Below, piece by piece: positions 1 through 8,898 of a DNA stretch of 64,000 nucleotides. Position 1 is the first letter of the stretch. Each line of letters starts with the position of its first letter. The stretch spans positions 930,001-994,000 of the forward strand of contig NZ_CP063353.1 of NCBI RefSeq assembly GCF_014931565.1, written 5' to 3'. The DNA comes from Clostridium sp. 'deep sea' (GTDB taxonomy: Bacteria > Bacillota > UBA994 > PWPR01). Position numbers and translations under genes: made by a program. The notes beneath the pieces were generated by a model. That model saw only the letters and a program-made list of their open reading frames with translations, had not been told where the DNA came from and did not search any database.

Positions 1-160
1 ATGCCATAGCCATTACAAAGGTTACAGCGGCACCCATTCCTAATGAGGTTTCAACTTTATCAGAAATACCTAAGAAAGGACAAATACCAAGCACCTGTTT
101 AAAGACAAAGTTATTAACGATTGCAGCACTTGCAACTATAATTAAAATTGATTTTATCAT
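1..160 (-). CDS. rnfA: RnfA, electron transport complex membrane subunit (3' end outside window)
   Basis: Only the first 53 or so codons are present; the gene runs off the left edge. The visible N-terminus is hydrophobic and holds the family motif FKQVLGICPFLG with the cysteine that, with its partner in RnfE, is known to hold a membrane-embedded iron-sulfur cluster. The ATG at 158-160 overlaps the rnfE TGA by four bases and has an AAGGAGG ribosome site, so the two are translationally coupled. RnfA is a six-helix subunit of the ferredoxin:NAD oxidoreductase. rnfB, the usual last gene, would lie outside the window. Confidence 0.93.
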   Translation of the reverse strand, partial: MIKSILIIVASAAIVNNFVFKQVLGICPFLGISDKVETSLGMGAAVTFVMAMA

Positions 161-765
161 GCTTTTTTCCCTCCTTGCTTACGCATACTCAAATATCTGA
201 ATAAAGCTAGTAATAAACCCAGTGTAATAAAACCGCCAGTTGATTCTTTCATTATGCTAAACGGAATATAGTTTTTAATTATTACCATATTAAATAGTGT
301 TCCACTACCTAAAAACTCTCTTATACAAGCTAATAGAGTTAAAGCAATTGTAAATCCAATACCCATACCAAAGGCATCTGTAAGCGCCTTGCCAGGAGAG
401 TTTTTAGAAGCCAAAGCCTCAGCTCTTTGTAAAATTAAACAGTTAACTACAATTAGGGGAATAAAGATACCTAAAACAGCATGTAAATCTGGTAAATAAG
501 ATAACATTAGTAAATCTACCAAGGTTACGAATGTAGCAATAATTACTATAAATGCCGGTATTCTAATTTCACCAGGAATAACTTTACGCAGTAACGAAAC
601 TACTAAGTTAGAACCAAGTAACACAAATGTGGTAGCTAACCCCATACCTATAGCATTAACAGCCTTTGTTGTTACACCTAAAGTAGGGCACATACCTAAA
701 AGCATCACGAAAACAGGGTTACCTGCAAAAATACCGAAACGAAGATCTTCAATAAACGACTTCAT
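157..765 (-). CDS. rnfE: RnfE, electron transport complex membrane subunit
   Basis: A 202-residue hydrophobic protein with about six membrane segments, homologous to RnfA and NqrD. The motif VMLLGMCPTLGVT near residue 20 matches the RnfE/NqrD signature and carries the cluster-ligand cysteine. In the Rnf complex RnfA and RnfE form the membrane core that passes electrons across the bilayer from the RnfB ferredoxin domain to flavin on RnfG, coupled to Na+ or H+ export. Its ATG sits in a TAATG overlap with the rnfG stop and its ribosome site is inside the end of rnfG, indicating coupled translation in the order C-D-G-E-A. Confidence 0.95.
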   Translation of the reverse strand: MKSFIEDLRFGIFAGNPVFVMLLGMCPTLGVTTKAVNAIGMGLATTFVLLGSNLVVSLLRKVIPGEIRIPAFIVIIATFVTLVDLLMLSYLPDLHAVLGIFIPLIVVNCLILQRAEALASKNSPGKALTDAFGMGIGFTIALTLLACIREFLGSGTLFNMVIIKNYIPFSIMKESTGGFITLGLLLALFRYLSMRKQGGKKA

Positions 766-1319
766 TATTTATTCCCTCCATTCGCTATATTGTCTTTATA
801 GAATATAGATGCTTTTTCTACACCTTTAACTGCTCCTTTAGAGGTATATGTTGCACCAGCAATTTTATCAATAGTTTTGTTTATAACAAATTCATCTTTA
901 GCTAAACTCATGTTCACAAATTGCTGTAAAAACTCCGGTTGAGTATCTATTTTATCACCGTAACCAGGGGTTTCAACATGACCTAAAACTATCACTTTAG
1001 AGATAACTCCAGCACCATCTGTAACTACCATAAGCTTAATGGCATCTGCAAATCCTGCGCCACTTGTAGGAATAGCATAACCGAAGGCTTTGCCATTTTT
1101 AACAGCAGCATAGTATTTTGTTTTTCCAGTGCTTTCATCTTTAATAAACTTGTAGTCATCTGCACCAGCTAAATTTTCATTTAGTATTTTAAGGGCAGCT
1201 TCTTTCGCTCTTTCATCAATTATTGGTCCTGCAATATTATTATAAACATAAGATAATGATGCAGCTGAAATAACACAAATAGTTGTTAGAACTACTATTA
1301 ACTTTAGTGACTTAGGCAT
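765..1319 (-). CDS. rnfG: RnfG, FMN-binding subunit of the Rnf complex
   Basis: A 184-residue protein with one N-terminal membrane anchor (about residues 5-25) and an extracytoplasmic FMN-binding domain. The flavinylation motif appears as AGATYTS at 154-160; Thr157 is the expected attachment site for covalent FMN. I chose the ATG at 1317-1319 over an upstream TTG (1334) because it is preceded at good spacing by GGGGGTGG and gives the usual N-terminus; it overlaps the end of rnfD by eight bases. Covalent FMN normally requires an ApbE flavin transferase, which is not in this window. Confidence 0.93.
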   Translation of the reverse strand: MPKSLKLIVVLTTICVISAASLSYVYNNIAGPIIDERAKEAALKILNENLAGADDYKFIKDESTGKTKYYAAVKNGKAFGYAIPTSGAGFADAIKLMVVTDGAGVISKVIVLGHVETPGYGDKIDTQPEFLQQFVNMSLAKDEFVINKTIDKIAGATYTSKGAVKGVEKASIFYKDNIANGGNK

Positions 1320-2235
1320 TAACGCCACCCCCAAACAAACGAGGTTTTACAATTTTATCAATTAATGGTGTAAAAGCATTCATAATTAAAATTGAATACA
1401 TTACACCTTCTGGCAGACCACCAAATATTCTTATTACAACTGTAACTAAGCCACAGCCTAACCCAAATATAAATTGCCCCCTGCGAGTCATTGGTGTAGT
1501 AACCATGTCTGTAGCCATAAAAATAGCTCCATAAGCTACGCCACCCGCTAAAACAGCGAATAACGGATCAACACCAAATATATATGAGAGTATAGCTGTA
1601 CTTCCTAAAAAAGCCACTGGAGTATGCCATGTTATATGACCACGGTATAATAGATATAGTCCACCAAGTAATATAGCTATTACTGATGTCTCTCCAATAC
1701 AGCCCCCAACTCTACCTAAAAACAACATTAAATAATCGCCTTCACCTGTTACTAGTGGGGTAGCCCCTACAACTTTATCTACAGGTAAAATCCATTCTTT
1801 TGACATAAAAGCTGGAAACGCCATTAACAAGGCAGCTCTTCCTACTAGTGCTGGATTAAAGCAATTTTGACCCAAACCACCAAACACATATTTACCAATA
1901 AAAATAGCTAAAAATGTTCCTATGGCAGCCATCCATAAAGGTAACAATGGGGTTAAGATATGCGCAAAAATTAATCCAGTCACAGCAGCACTACCATCAC
2001 TATATAAGTTAATAGGGTTTAAGGCATATCCTATACCCTTTTTGTAGTTTCGCAATAAACTCTCTGTTACCATTGCTGTTAAAACCGAAACAAGCATTAG
2101 CAAAATTGCCCTTACACCAAAGTTAAAAACAGCAGAGACAGTAACAGGAATTAAGGCTATTAATACATCTGTCATAATCCGTTTAGTAGTTTCAGATGTT
2201 TTAATATGTGGACTATGTGTTACTACTAATTTCAT
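1312..2235 (-). CDS. rnfD: RnfD, membrane flavoprotein subunit of the Rnf complex
   Basis: A 307-residue polytopic membrane protein of the NqrB/RnfD family. GQNCFNPALVGRAALL near 122-137 and VGATPLVTGE near 156-165 are family signatures; Thr159 in the GAT motif is the predicted site of covalent FMN. Small loops separate roughly nine hydrophobic segments. The ATG has GGGAGG at good spacing. It lies between rnfC and rnfG with only short gaps or overlap, so it belongs to the same transcript. Length is typical of clostridial RnfD. Confidence 0.95.
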   Translation of the reverse strand: MKLVVTHSPHIKTSETTKRIMTDVLIALIPVTVSAVFNFGVRAILLMLVSVLTAMVTESLLRNYKKGIGYALNPINLYSDGSAAVTGLIFAHILTPLLPLWMAAIGTFLAIFIGKYVFGGLGQNCFNPALVGRAALLMAFPAFMSKEWILPVDKVVGATPLVTGEGDYLMLFLGRVGGCIGETSVIAILLGGLYLLYRGHITWHTPVAFLGSTAILSYIFGVDPLFAVLAGGVAYGAIFMATDMVTTPMTRRGQFIFGLGCGLVTVVIRIFGGLPEGVMYSILIMNAFTPLIDKIVKPRLFGGGVNA

Positions 2236-2249
2236 TCTAAACTGCCTCC

Positions 2250-3569
2250 CTACTTACGCATGTTTGCTCTAACTTCATTTTTTGCTAAGTTAATCGATTG
2301 AACTAAGTGCCTTCTTGATGGGCATATATAGGTACATGCACTGCATGAAATACAGTCTAGTACATTGTTTTTCGCTGCCTCATCATATTTCTTCAGTCTA
2401 GATAATCTATCTAGCCTAGTTGGCTCTAAATTAATAGGACAAACATCAACACAGCGACCACAACGAATACAAGGGCTCTCGGGTAATAAATCTACCTCTG
2501 ACTCTAAAAAAGCAACCAAACCACTAACGCGTTTTTCTGTTGGAAAATCTAAATGATATTGAGCAAAACCAGTCATTGGAGCACTGGCTACAATTTTACC
2601 TGTGTCTTCAGATAAGCCACCGGTAAACTCAATAACCTCAGTCATTAAAGTGCCAATTCTTACCCTTAAATTCGCAGGTTTATTTGCACCTTTACCACTA
2701 ACTGTCATTACCCTATCTATTATAGGTTTTCCTGTTTTTACTGCTTCATCAACTGCAACAGCTGTATGAATATTATTTACAATAACGCCAATATGCATAG
2801 GCAGTTTTCCAGATGGAACTTTTCTACCTAATACAGCAGTAATAATTTGTTTTTCGCCACCTTGTGGGTACTTGGTTACTAAAGTAACCACTTTAATATT
2901 AGTGTATTTTTCACAAACTTTTGTCATTTCTTTTATGGCATCAGGCTTATTCTCTTCAATAGCAATATAGCCATTTTCAACATTAACAGCTTTCATTAAT
3001 GCTCTTAAACCATCTACAACTTTTTGACTCTCTTCAACCATTAAACGATGATCGCAGGTTAAAAAAGGTTCACATTCTGCTCCATTTAAAATAACAGAAT
3101 CAATCTTAACATCATCTGGAGGAAGTAATTTTACATAACTAGGAAATCCAGCACCACCTAAACCTACAATACCAGCTTCTTTAATTACATCAATAATTTC
3201 TGCTGATGTTAGGTCCTCCAAATTTCTGTTAAGTTTACTACTGTCAATCCACTGGTCTTCTCCATCACTTTCAATTTCGATACAGACAGCAGTGTTGCCA
3301 TTTACTACATCTCTCTCAGATATCTTTTTAACCTTACCTGATAGAGAAGCGTGAACTGAAGATGATACAAAACCACCCAACTCACCTATTTTTTGCCCAG
3401 TTAAAACATGATCCCCAACTTTTACTAAAGGTTTAGCAGGAGCACCAATATGTTGAGATAAAGGAATAAACACTGTGTTTGGCAATGGCATGTCCTTTAT
3501 TTCAAGATGTTCTGTAAACTCCTTGAATTCTGGAGGATGTATACCCCCCTTAAAAGTTACTGATGACAC
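2250..3569 (-). CDS. rnfC: RnfC, peripheral NADH-binding iron-sulfur subunit of the Rnf complex
   Basis: A 439-residue soluble subunit that binds NADH and FMN and carries electrons by iron-sulfur clusters. The N-terminal region (to about 110) is the RnfC barrel-sandwich domain; LGGAGFPSYVKL near 136-147 is the NuoF-like Rossmann/flavin segment. Two ferredoxin-type four-cysteine clusters follow: CIRCGRCVDVCP from about 367 and CISCSACTYICP from about 406. The start is a GTG with AGGAGG eight bases upstream. It is the first gene of the rnf operon here. Its ribosome site lies in the short gap after the YraN-like gene, so read-through from upstream is possible. Confidence 0.95.
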   Translation of the reverse strand: MSSVTFKGGIHPPEFKEFTEHLEIKDMPLPNTVFIPLSQHIGAPAKPLVKVGDHVLTGQKIGELGGFVSSSVHASLSGKVKKISERDVVNGNTAVCIEIESDGEDQWIDSSKLNRNLEDLTSAEIIDVIKEAGIVGLGGAGFPSYVKLLPPDDVKIDSVILNGAECEPFLTCDHRLMVEESQKVVDGLRALMKAVNVENGYIAIEENKPDAIKEMTKVCEKYTNIKVVTLVTKYPQGGEKQIITAVLGRKVPSGKLPMHIGVIVNNIHTAVAVDEAVKTGKPIIDRVMTVSGKGANKPANLRVRIGTLMTEVIEFTGGLSEDTGKIVASAPMTGFAQYHLDFPTEKRVSGLVAFLESEVDLLPESPCIRCGRCVDVCPINLEPTRLDRLSRLKKYDEAAKNNVLDCISCSACTYICPSRRHLVQSINLAKNEVRANMRK

Positions 3570-3580
3570 CGTTTTACCTC

Positions 3581-3952
3581 CTATAAATATATATTTTTTA
3601 TATGGCGGAAATACTCAGGTCGATTACTGCCTTTTTTTAAGACTAAGGCAATGCAATCAAACCTAAATAAAAAAAGTTGCATATCTATATGTTTAGAAGC
3701 CATATAGAATTGTGCGGTTCTTTTTATTTTTAGCTTTTTGTGATTTGTAATTGCTTCTTGAGGCAATCCATACTTGTCCCCAGTACGAGTTTTTACCTCT
3801 ACAAAAACTAAAGTATCTCTATGCTCTGCAATAATATCTATTTCACCTAATTTACATCGAAAATTAGTTTCAATAATTTTATAGCCTTTATGTTTTAAAT
3901 ATTTACAGGCTAGCTTTTCTCCTCTGGCACCCAAAACTATGTTATAACTCAT
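3581..3952 (-). CDS. YraN/UPF0102 family predicted endonuclease-like protein
   Basis: A 123-residue protein with the restriction-endonuclease-like fold of UPF0102. Visible motifs are GARGEKLACKYLKHKGY, then NFRCKLGEIDIIAEH and LVFVEVKTRTG, which together supply the E...D...ExK metal-binding set. The biological role of the family is not settled; it is linked to DNA processing by fold only. I chose the ATG at 3950-3952 because of the GGAG six bases upstream and the family N-terminus; an upstream in-frame start at 4003 would add 17 residues with no homology. It overlaps the end of rnhB by 11 bases, the usual rnhB-yraN pairing in Firmicutes. Confidence 0.85.
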   Translation of the reverse strand: MSYNIVLGARGEKLACKYLKHKGYKIIETNFRCKLGEIDIIAEHRDTLVFVEVKTRTGDKYGLPQEAITNHKKLKIKRTAQFYMASKHIDMQLFLFRFDCIALVLKKGSNRPEYFRHIKNIYL

Positions 3953-4730
3953 CTTTACTCCACTTAAAAGTCTTTCTGTGTATTGGAGAATGTCCAAATT
4001 CACTTATTTTTTGCCTATGCAACTCTGTTGGATAACCTTTATGAGTTTTAAAGTTGTAATGTGGATAAAATAAAGCCATTCTATCCATTAACTTGTCTCT
4101 ATAAACTTTAGCTATAATTGATGCAGCTGCAATTGCTCTTACCTTTGCATCGCCCTTGATTATAACACGTTGTGGTGTTTTAAGCGATGGTATTTTTTTA
4201 TGACCATCAACAAGTACTAATTGAGCTTTAGGTTTTAGCTTTATAACTGAATTAGCCATAGCTAATAGCGATGCATTTAAGATATTTATTTCATCTATTT
4301 CTGTTGGTGTTACAAAAGCAACCTGCACATCTACAGCGTTGTATATTATAGAATTATATAAAAAATTACGAGTACTCTCGTTTATTTTTTTTGAATCATT
4401 AAGTAAATAATTGTGCTCGTACTCAAGTGGCAGAATTACTGCAGCTGCCACAACTGGACCTGCTAATGGTCCTCTACCTGCCTCATCTACTCCAGCAATA
4501 TACTGTAATCCTTGATTTAGATAGTATCTCTCTATCTCTAACATTTTTTCTGCTCTTATATATAACTTAGTTTGTTTCTCTAGGTATTTATTTTCTCTAG
4601 CTACAAACTGCATAACACCTTTTCTCTCATCTTTACTATAGATTTTTATTAGCTCTTGGTGTTTTTGCTTATTATTACGAGATTCTTTAAGCTTGATAGA
4701 TATTAATTTAACAGACTCTCTATTGTTCAT
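3942..4730 (-). CDS. rnhB: Ribonuclease HII
   Basis: Cleaves RNA in RNA-DNA hybrids, including single ribonucleotides. The signature YIAGVDEAGRGPLAGPV near 78-94 supplies the first two acidic residues, VLVDGHKKIPSL a further acid, and AASIIAKVYRD the conserved helix. The extra 70-residue N-terminal segment matches the long Bacillus RnhB type, so 262 residues is normal. The ATG overlaps the ylqF stop by 11 bases and has no good Shine-Dalgarno site, so translation is probably coupled to ylqF. The ylqF-rnhB order is conserved in Bacillus. Confidence 0.93.
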   Translation of the reverse strand: MNNRESVKLISIKLKESRNNKQKHQELIKIYSKDERKGVMQFVARENKYLEKQTKLYIRAEKMLEIERYYLNQGLQYIAGVDEAGRGPLAGPVVAAAVILPLEYEHNYLLNDSKKINESTRNFLYNSIIYNAVDVQVAFVTPTEIDEINILNASLLAMANSVIKLKPKAQLVLVDGHKKIPSLKTPQRVIIKGDAKVRAIAAASIIAKVYRDKLMDRMALFYPHYNFKTHKGYPTELHRQKISEFGHSPIHRKTFKWSKDEL

Positions 4731-5553
4731 TTTGATTTATAGTAGGGGGAGTTTCTAGTGAATACCTGCCATATTTTCCGCTTTTAAACTCCACTGTTAT
4801 ATTTTTTTTGGCTCTCTCAATATCTAATTTATTACCACTCATTAAATAACCTCTTTTTGTAGCATACTCATGTAGATAATCCTGTAACTCTAAGTTTACT
4901 TTTCCTTGAGAATGTAAAAAGTTATATACATATAACACTAAATCGTCTAGTGCAAAACCCACATCACTGATAGCACCTGTTGCAGCTAGTTTTATGCCAG
5001 CAACTTGATCATTTATTTTGGGCCACAATACGCCAGGGGTATCTAAAATTTGAAATTTGCCGCTGATATTAATTAGTTGCTGTCCTCTAGTTAAACCCGG
5101 TTTTGCTCCAATTCTTACTGCCTTTCTACCTGCTAAAGCATTAATAAGAGAAGACTTACCAACGTTAGGTATACCTACTACCAGTAATCTTGGTACACGC
5201 ATTGGTTTTCCGGTAATTTTGCTTTTTCGTACAAACTTACTAGCATATTGCTGAATACGATTTTTTGTTTTATTAGAAACTTGCCCTTTACCACAATTTA
5301 TTAGTAGAGATAATATACCTTGTTTTTCAAAATACTCTAACCACTCTTTATTAATCTCATTGTCAGCTAAATCTATTTTATTTAATACAATAATTCTAGG
5401 CTTTCCACCAAGAATATCTGCTATATCAGGGTTTGAGCTAGATATTGGTATACGAGCATCTCTTAGTTCAAGTACTGCATCAACGTTGTTTATTAGTTTT
5501 TGTATTTGTCTTTTAGCTTTGGTCATATGACCCGGATACCATTGTACGCTCAT
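4720..5553 (-). CDS. rbgA: Ribosome biogenesis GTPase YlqF/RbgA
   Basis: A circularly permuted GTPase that acts late in 50S subunit assembly. The order of motifs shows the permutation: G4 (VLNKIDLAD near 56) comes before G1 (GIPNVGKSSLIN near 126) and G3 (DTPGVLWP near 171). MSVQWYPGHMTKAKR at the N-terminus is the family signature with the PGHM motif. The C-terminal ANTAR-like helical part is present, total 277 residues, slightly short of Bacillus RbgA. The ribosome site AGGGGG is embedded in the last codons of lepB. Confidence 0.94.
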   Translation of the reverse strand: MSVQWYPGHMTKAKRQIQKLINNVDAVLELRDARIPISSSNPDIADILGGKPRIIVLNKIDLADNEINKEWLEYFEKQGILSLLINCGKGQVSNKTKNRIQQYASKFVRKSKITGKPMRVPRLLVVGIPNVGKSSLINALAGRKAVRIGAKPGLTRGQQLINISGKFQILDTPGVLWPKINDQVAGIKLAATGAISDVGFALDDLVLYVYNFLHSQGKVNLELQDYLHEYATKRGYLMSGNKLDIERAKKNITVEFKSGKYGRYSLETPPTINQNEQ

Positions 5554-5556
5554 ATT

Positions 5557-6084
5557 TTACCCCCTAAATTTTAAGGATCTCCAATTAGTTACAGGCCAAA
5601 TTATATATCTTGCCTTACCTTTTATTCTTGCTAAATCAACAAAACCTATACGTGAATCTCTACTATCTAGGCTATGATTTCTATTATCTCCTAAAACAAA
5701 AACATTGCCTTTAGGAACAGTAACTTCATCATATCTACCCTGTGTATTTTCACTTATATAGCCTTCTTGTATTATTTTACCATTAACTCTTACTTGTGAA
5801 TCCCTAACTTCAACAGTATCTCCTTCTATGGCAATTATGCGTTTTACTATATCTTTACCGTAATCTTGTTTAAAGTCTAAAACAACAATATCTCCACGAC
5901 TATAATCAGTTATATCCTTATTAAACTTAGTAACTAAAATTCTTTCTTTGCTTAATAAGGTTGGCTCCATCGATTTTCCTTCAACAATAAATATTTCAAA
6001 AATATAATTTCTTACTAAAAATGACAATACAATTGCAACTGCAATTATAAAAATCCATTCTTTTATCTTTGCCTTCGCTTTCAT
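5557..6084 (-). CDS. lepB: Signal peptidase I
   Basis: Membrane-anchored serine protease that removes signal peptides from secreted proteins. A single N-terminal membrane helix (about residues 9-25) is followed by the catalytic Ser38 in GKSMEPTL and Lys81 in VKRIIAIEGD; GDNRNHSLDSRDSR is the conserved box E. The length of 175 residues is typical of the short Gram-positive type. It sits in the rplS-lepB-ylqF-rnhB order seen in other Firmicutes. Confidence 0.95.
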   Translation of the reverse strand: MKAKAKIKEWIFIIAVAIVLSFLVRNYIFEIFIVEGKSMEPTLLSKERILVTKFNKDITDYSRGDIVVLDFKQDYGKDIVKRIIAIEGDTVEVRDSQVRVNGKIIQEGYISENTQGRYDEVTVPKGNVFVLGDNRNHSLDSRDSRIGFVDLARIKGKARYIIWPVTNWRSLKFRG

Positions 6085-6380
6085 ATGTTTAACCTATCCT
6101 TTATTTAATACTACCCTCAAGATTATAAACTATCCAGTCTAAAAAGCATATAAAATTAGTAAAATGCAGTAATGAAGCTAGCTATAATTTTTTATCGCAA
6201 GCTTCTTAATCCTATTCTTTTTCCTCAGCAAAGTTAAAATATAGATTTTTACTAATTTGTTATACTTTACAGACTTATTAAATTATTAAAGGAGCCGCTC
6301 AATATTTCCTATAATGCTGAGCGAACTCCTTATATACTATCTTTAGTGTTTGCTTAAGATTAAATAACAAAGCTAATTAA
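6085..6380. other. Intergenic region between lepB and rplS
   Basis: About 300 bases of AT-rich sequence without a plausible reading frame. It holds the hairpin listed at 6291-6329, the probable end of the rplS message, and must contain any promoter for lepB. I see no convincing sigma-A promoter here. Confidence 0.5.
6291..6329 (-). terminator. Probable terminator or attenuating hairpin after rplS
   Basis: On the minus strand GGAG and TGAGC pair with GCTCA and CTCC around a loop of about 15 bases with an internal mismatch, followed by TTTAATAATTT. The U-tract is interrupted, so termination may be partial, allowing lepB to be expressed by read-through. Confidence 0.45.
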
Positions 6381-6722
6381 TTACTTAAGCTCTCTAATTC
6401 TAGCTGCTTTACCAGTACGCTCACGTAAATAGAATAATTTTGATCTTCTAACACGACCGCGTCTAATAACTTCAATTCTGTCAATACGAGGAGAATGTAA
6501 TGGGAATACACGCTCAGTACCAATGCCGTATGAAACACGACGTACTGTAAATGTTTCGCGAACTCCACCGCCTACGCGCTGAATAACTATGCCTTCAAAA
6601 GCCTGTAGCCTTTCACGATTTCCCTCTACTACTTTTACAAAAACTCTTACTGTATCGCCAGGTTTAAATGAAGGAATATCCTTCTTTAATTGTGCCTGTT
6701 CAATAGAGCGAATTAAATCCAT
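6381..6722 (-). CDS. rplS: 50S ribosomal protein L19
   Basis: A 113-residue protein with clear L19 features: [49 protein letters not shown] and the basic end [21 protein letters not shown]19 lies at the subunit interface of the ribosome. GGGTGA precedes the ATG. It follows trmD by a short gap, the standard trmD-rplS arrangement. Confidence 0.98.
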   Translation of the reverse strand: MDLIRSIEQAQLKKDIPSFKPGDTVRVFVKVVEGNRERLQAFEGIVIQRVGGGVRETFTVRRVSYGIGTERVFPLHSPRIDRIEVIRRGRVRRSKLFYLRERTGKAARIRELK

Positions 6723-6749
6723 TTTTTTTCACCCTTTCTGTTATAGTTT

Positions 6750-7436
6750 TTAAAGGTTACTAAATCCTAATAAATCAGGACGTCTTGATTTTGTTCTAAT
6801 TTTAGCTTGTTCTGTTCGCCACTTTGCAATATTTTGATGATGACCAGAAAGAAGCACCTCCGGAACTTTCATTCCACGATACTCACTAGGTCTTGTATAC
6901 TGAGGGTAATCTAAGCTATTTTGTGAGAAAGACTCCTCAACTAAGCTATCTGCGTTACCCAGTACCCCTGGTAAGTACCTTGCTACTGCGTCTATTAACA
7001 CCAATGCAGGTAATTCTCCACCGGTTAAAACATAATCACCTATTGATATTTCTTCATCAACAAGTGTTTGTCTAACTCTTTCATCTACTCCCTCATAATG
7101 ACCGCACAAAATTACAATGTTTTCTTGGGTGGCCAGTGTTTTAACTTTTTTTTGGGTTAAAACATTTCCTTGAGGTGTCATAAAAATAGTTTTAAAAGAC
7201 TCATTTCTTTCTTTAACATAATCAAAAGCTTTAAATATAGGGTCTGGCTTCATAACCATTCCAGCACCACCCCCATAAGGATAATCATCTGCAGTACGAT
7301 GTTTATCTGTTGCAAAGTCACGGATATTGATAATTTCTATCTTAAAAATATCTTTATCTAAAGCCTTGGCAATAATACTGTGTTTAAGTGGCTCATTAAT
7401 AATCTCTGGAAAAAGAGTTAATACCGTAATTTTCAT
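6750..7436 (-). CDS. trmD: tRNA (guanine-N1)-methyltransferase
   Basis: SPOUT methyltransferase making m1G37 in tRNAs that read CNN-type codons, preventing frameshifts. The knot-region motifs ILCGHYEGVDERV and ISIGDYVLTGGELPALVLIDAV are present, as is the N-terminal MKITVLTLFPE. I use the ATG at 7434-7436; an in-frame TTG at 7451 lies nearer to a GAGGG but would add five residues not found in the family. The ATG lies two bases after the rimM TAG, implying coupled translation. Confidence 0.96.
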   Translation of the reverse strand: MKITVLTLFPEIINEPLKHSIIAKALDKDIFKIEIINIRDFATDKHRTADDYPYGGGAGMVMKPDPIFKAFDYVKERNESFKTIFMTPQGNVLTQKKVKTLATQENIVILCGHYEGVDERVRQTLVDEEISIGDYVLTGGELPALVLIDAVARYLPGVLGNADSLVEESFSQNSLDYPQYTRPSEYRGMKVPEVLLSGHHQNIAKWRTEQAKIRTKSRRPDLLGFSNL

Positions 7437-7438
7437 AC

Positions 7439-7957
7439 CTACAAGTCCCAAAGACCCTCAGGGATGTTTACAGTGATGATTTTATCATCGATATTAACAC
7501 TTAGCACAAACTCTTTAACAACTGGTAAAAGTAGCTCTTTACTGTCTGTTTTTATAACATATAAATCACTGCTACCACGTTCAAGAACATCTATTAATTC
7601 ACCAACTGGCTCTCCATTTTCACTAATTACTTGGCTACCTAAAAGGTCACCAATATAATAGCTATTTTGGGGAAGTTTTGGCAACTCTTCTTTTGGTAAA
7701 AAGAGACTATGACCTTTAAACAATTCTACTTGTTCAATTGTTTGCCATTCTTTTATTTTAAGTAGCCATATTGACTTTTTATAAGGTCTCACTTTTTCTA
7801 TACTAATCTTAACCATTTCACCATTGTTATCTTTTATATACATATGGTCTAATTGATTTAAGAGCTGTGGCGGACTGATTACCGGAAAAATACGCATGTC
7901 TCCATTTAACCCATGAGTCGATGTAATTTTTGCGATATTAACATACTTACTACTCAA
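7439..7957 (-). CDS. rimM: 16S rRNA processing protein RimM
   Basis: Binds S19 and helps mature the 30S head. The N-terminal RimM barrel (VNIAKITSTHGLNGDMRI) and the C-terminal PRC-like barrel (YYIGDLLGSQVISENGEPVG, then DLYVIKT, LLLPVVKEFV) are both present in 172 residues. The start is a TTG: GGAGG lies eight bases upstream inside the end of ylqD, whose TGA overlaps the beginning of rimM. No in-frame ATG offers the conserved N-terminus. Confidence 0.94.
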   Translation of the reverse strand: MSSKYVNIAKITSTHGLNGDMRIFPVISPPQLLNQLDHMYIKDNNGEMVKISIEKVRPYKKSIWLLKIKEWQTIEQVELFKGHSLFLPKEELPKLPQNSYYIGDLLGSQVISENGEPVGELIDVLERGSSDLYVIKTDSKELLLPVVKEFVLSVNIDDKIITVNIPEGLWDL

Positions 7958-8381
7958 TATTTAATCCTCCAGAACTACGAATTTCAACTACTACTCCGTC
8001 TTTAATAATTATCTCTTTAGAAACAGCTTTATTAAAAACTTCACCTTCTTGTATATTTACTAAAGTTTGAACTTGTGATTGTAAAATCTCTTGCCCATTA
8101 ACCCATTTAAATATTTGCTGTATGCGTTCATTATATTGAGAAATTTTTGCATTAAGCTCTGCTTCAACTTTATTTATCTTTACTAAATAAGTATTTAACT
8201 GATTTTGATCAGCTTCTAACTTTTTAGTAAACATTTGTTTTTGAAACATTACTTGCTCTTTTTGATGCTCAAGCTCTTTCAGCTTTTTAACAAATGTTTT
8301 ATGGGTAACTTCTTTAAGTTTATCTGTAACAACAGCTTTAACAGCAGTATTGGTAATTACAGTGATCGAATTAAGTTGCAT
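7950..8381 (-). CDS. ylqD: YlqD family protein
   Basis: A 143-residue protein with a long charged helix (about residues 30-105, rich in K, E and Q), likely a coiled coil, and a short C-terminal segment reading IIIKDGVVVEIRSSG. It matches the YlqD family found between khpA and rimM in Firmicutes. Function is unknown; position suggests a link to ribosome assembly or RNA binding, but that is only context. Confidence 0.8.
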   Translation of the reverse strand: MQLNSITVITNTAVKAVVTDKLKEVTHKTFVKKLKELEHQKEQVMFQKQMFTKKLEADQNQLNTYLVKINKVEAELNAKISQYNERIQQIFKWVNGQEILQSQVQTLVNIQEGEVFNKAVSKEIIIKDGVVVEIRSSGGLNIE

Positions 8382-8389
8382 GTTTAATC

Positions 8390-8626
8390 CTAGTTTTTCA
8401 TGTCTATGTCAACCCAGACATGTTTACCTTGTTTTAAGCCAGCAGCTTTAACTATTGTTCTAATAGCCTTAGCTGTACGACCCTGTTTGCCAATTACTCT
8501 CCCCATGTCTTCTTCTAAAACACGAAGTTCAACTAACAGACCACGGTCGTCTTTTTTTTCTTCAATTTTAACTTCATCAGGATTATCAACTAAAGCTTTA
8601 GCAATTAATTCTACTATACCTTTCAT
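8390..8626 (-). CDS. khpA: KH-domain RNA-binding protein KhpA (YlqC)
   Basis: A 78-residue single KH domain with the GxxG loop inside DMGRVIGKQGRTAKAIRTIV. KhpA forms complexes with KhpB/Jag in several Gram-positives and binds small RNAs and mRNAs. I chose the ATG at 8624-8626, which has GAGGAGG at correct spacing; a longer frame to 8710 runs into rpsP and lacks homology. It is packed between rpsP and ylqD. Confidence 0.92.
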   Translation of the reverse strand: MKGIVELIAKALVDNPDEVKIEEKKDDRGLLVELRVLEEDMGRVIGKQGRTAKAIRTIVKAAGLKQGKHVWVDIDMKN

Positions 8627-8628
8627 TA

Positions 8629-8883
8629 CTAAGCCTCCTCGCCATATACACCAGCGTTTTTCAATAAAGTTCTTACTGTTTGAGAAGGCTGTGCACCTGT
8701 ACTCAACCAATGTTGTGCTCTCTCAACTTTAACATTTAACTCTACAGGCTCACGTGTTGGGTTATAGAAACCAATCTCTTCAATAAAACGACCATCGCGA
8801 GGTGCTCTTGAATCAGCTACTACGATTCTATAAAAAGGAGCTTTCTTTGCACCCATTCTCTTTAGTCTAATTCTTGTTGCCAT
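8629..8883 (-). CDS. rpsP: 30S ribosomal protein S16
   Basis: An 84-residue S16 with the typical start [26 protein letters not shown] and the segment [13 protein letters not shown]. The ATG at 8881-8883 is preceded by AGGAGG; a GTG immediately before it is in frame but unnecessary. The short coding gap to khpA (two bases) indicates one transcript. Confidence 0.98.
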   Translation of the reverse strand: MATRIRLKRMGAKKAPFYRIVVADSRAPRDGRFIEEIGFYNPTREPVELNVKVERAQHWLSTGAQPSQTVRTLLKNAGVYGEEA

Positions 8884-8898
8884 CACGACACCTCCTTC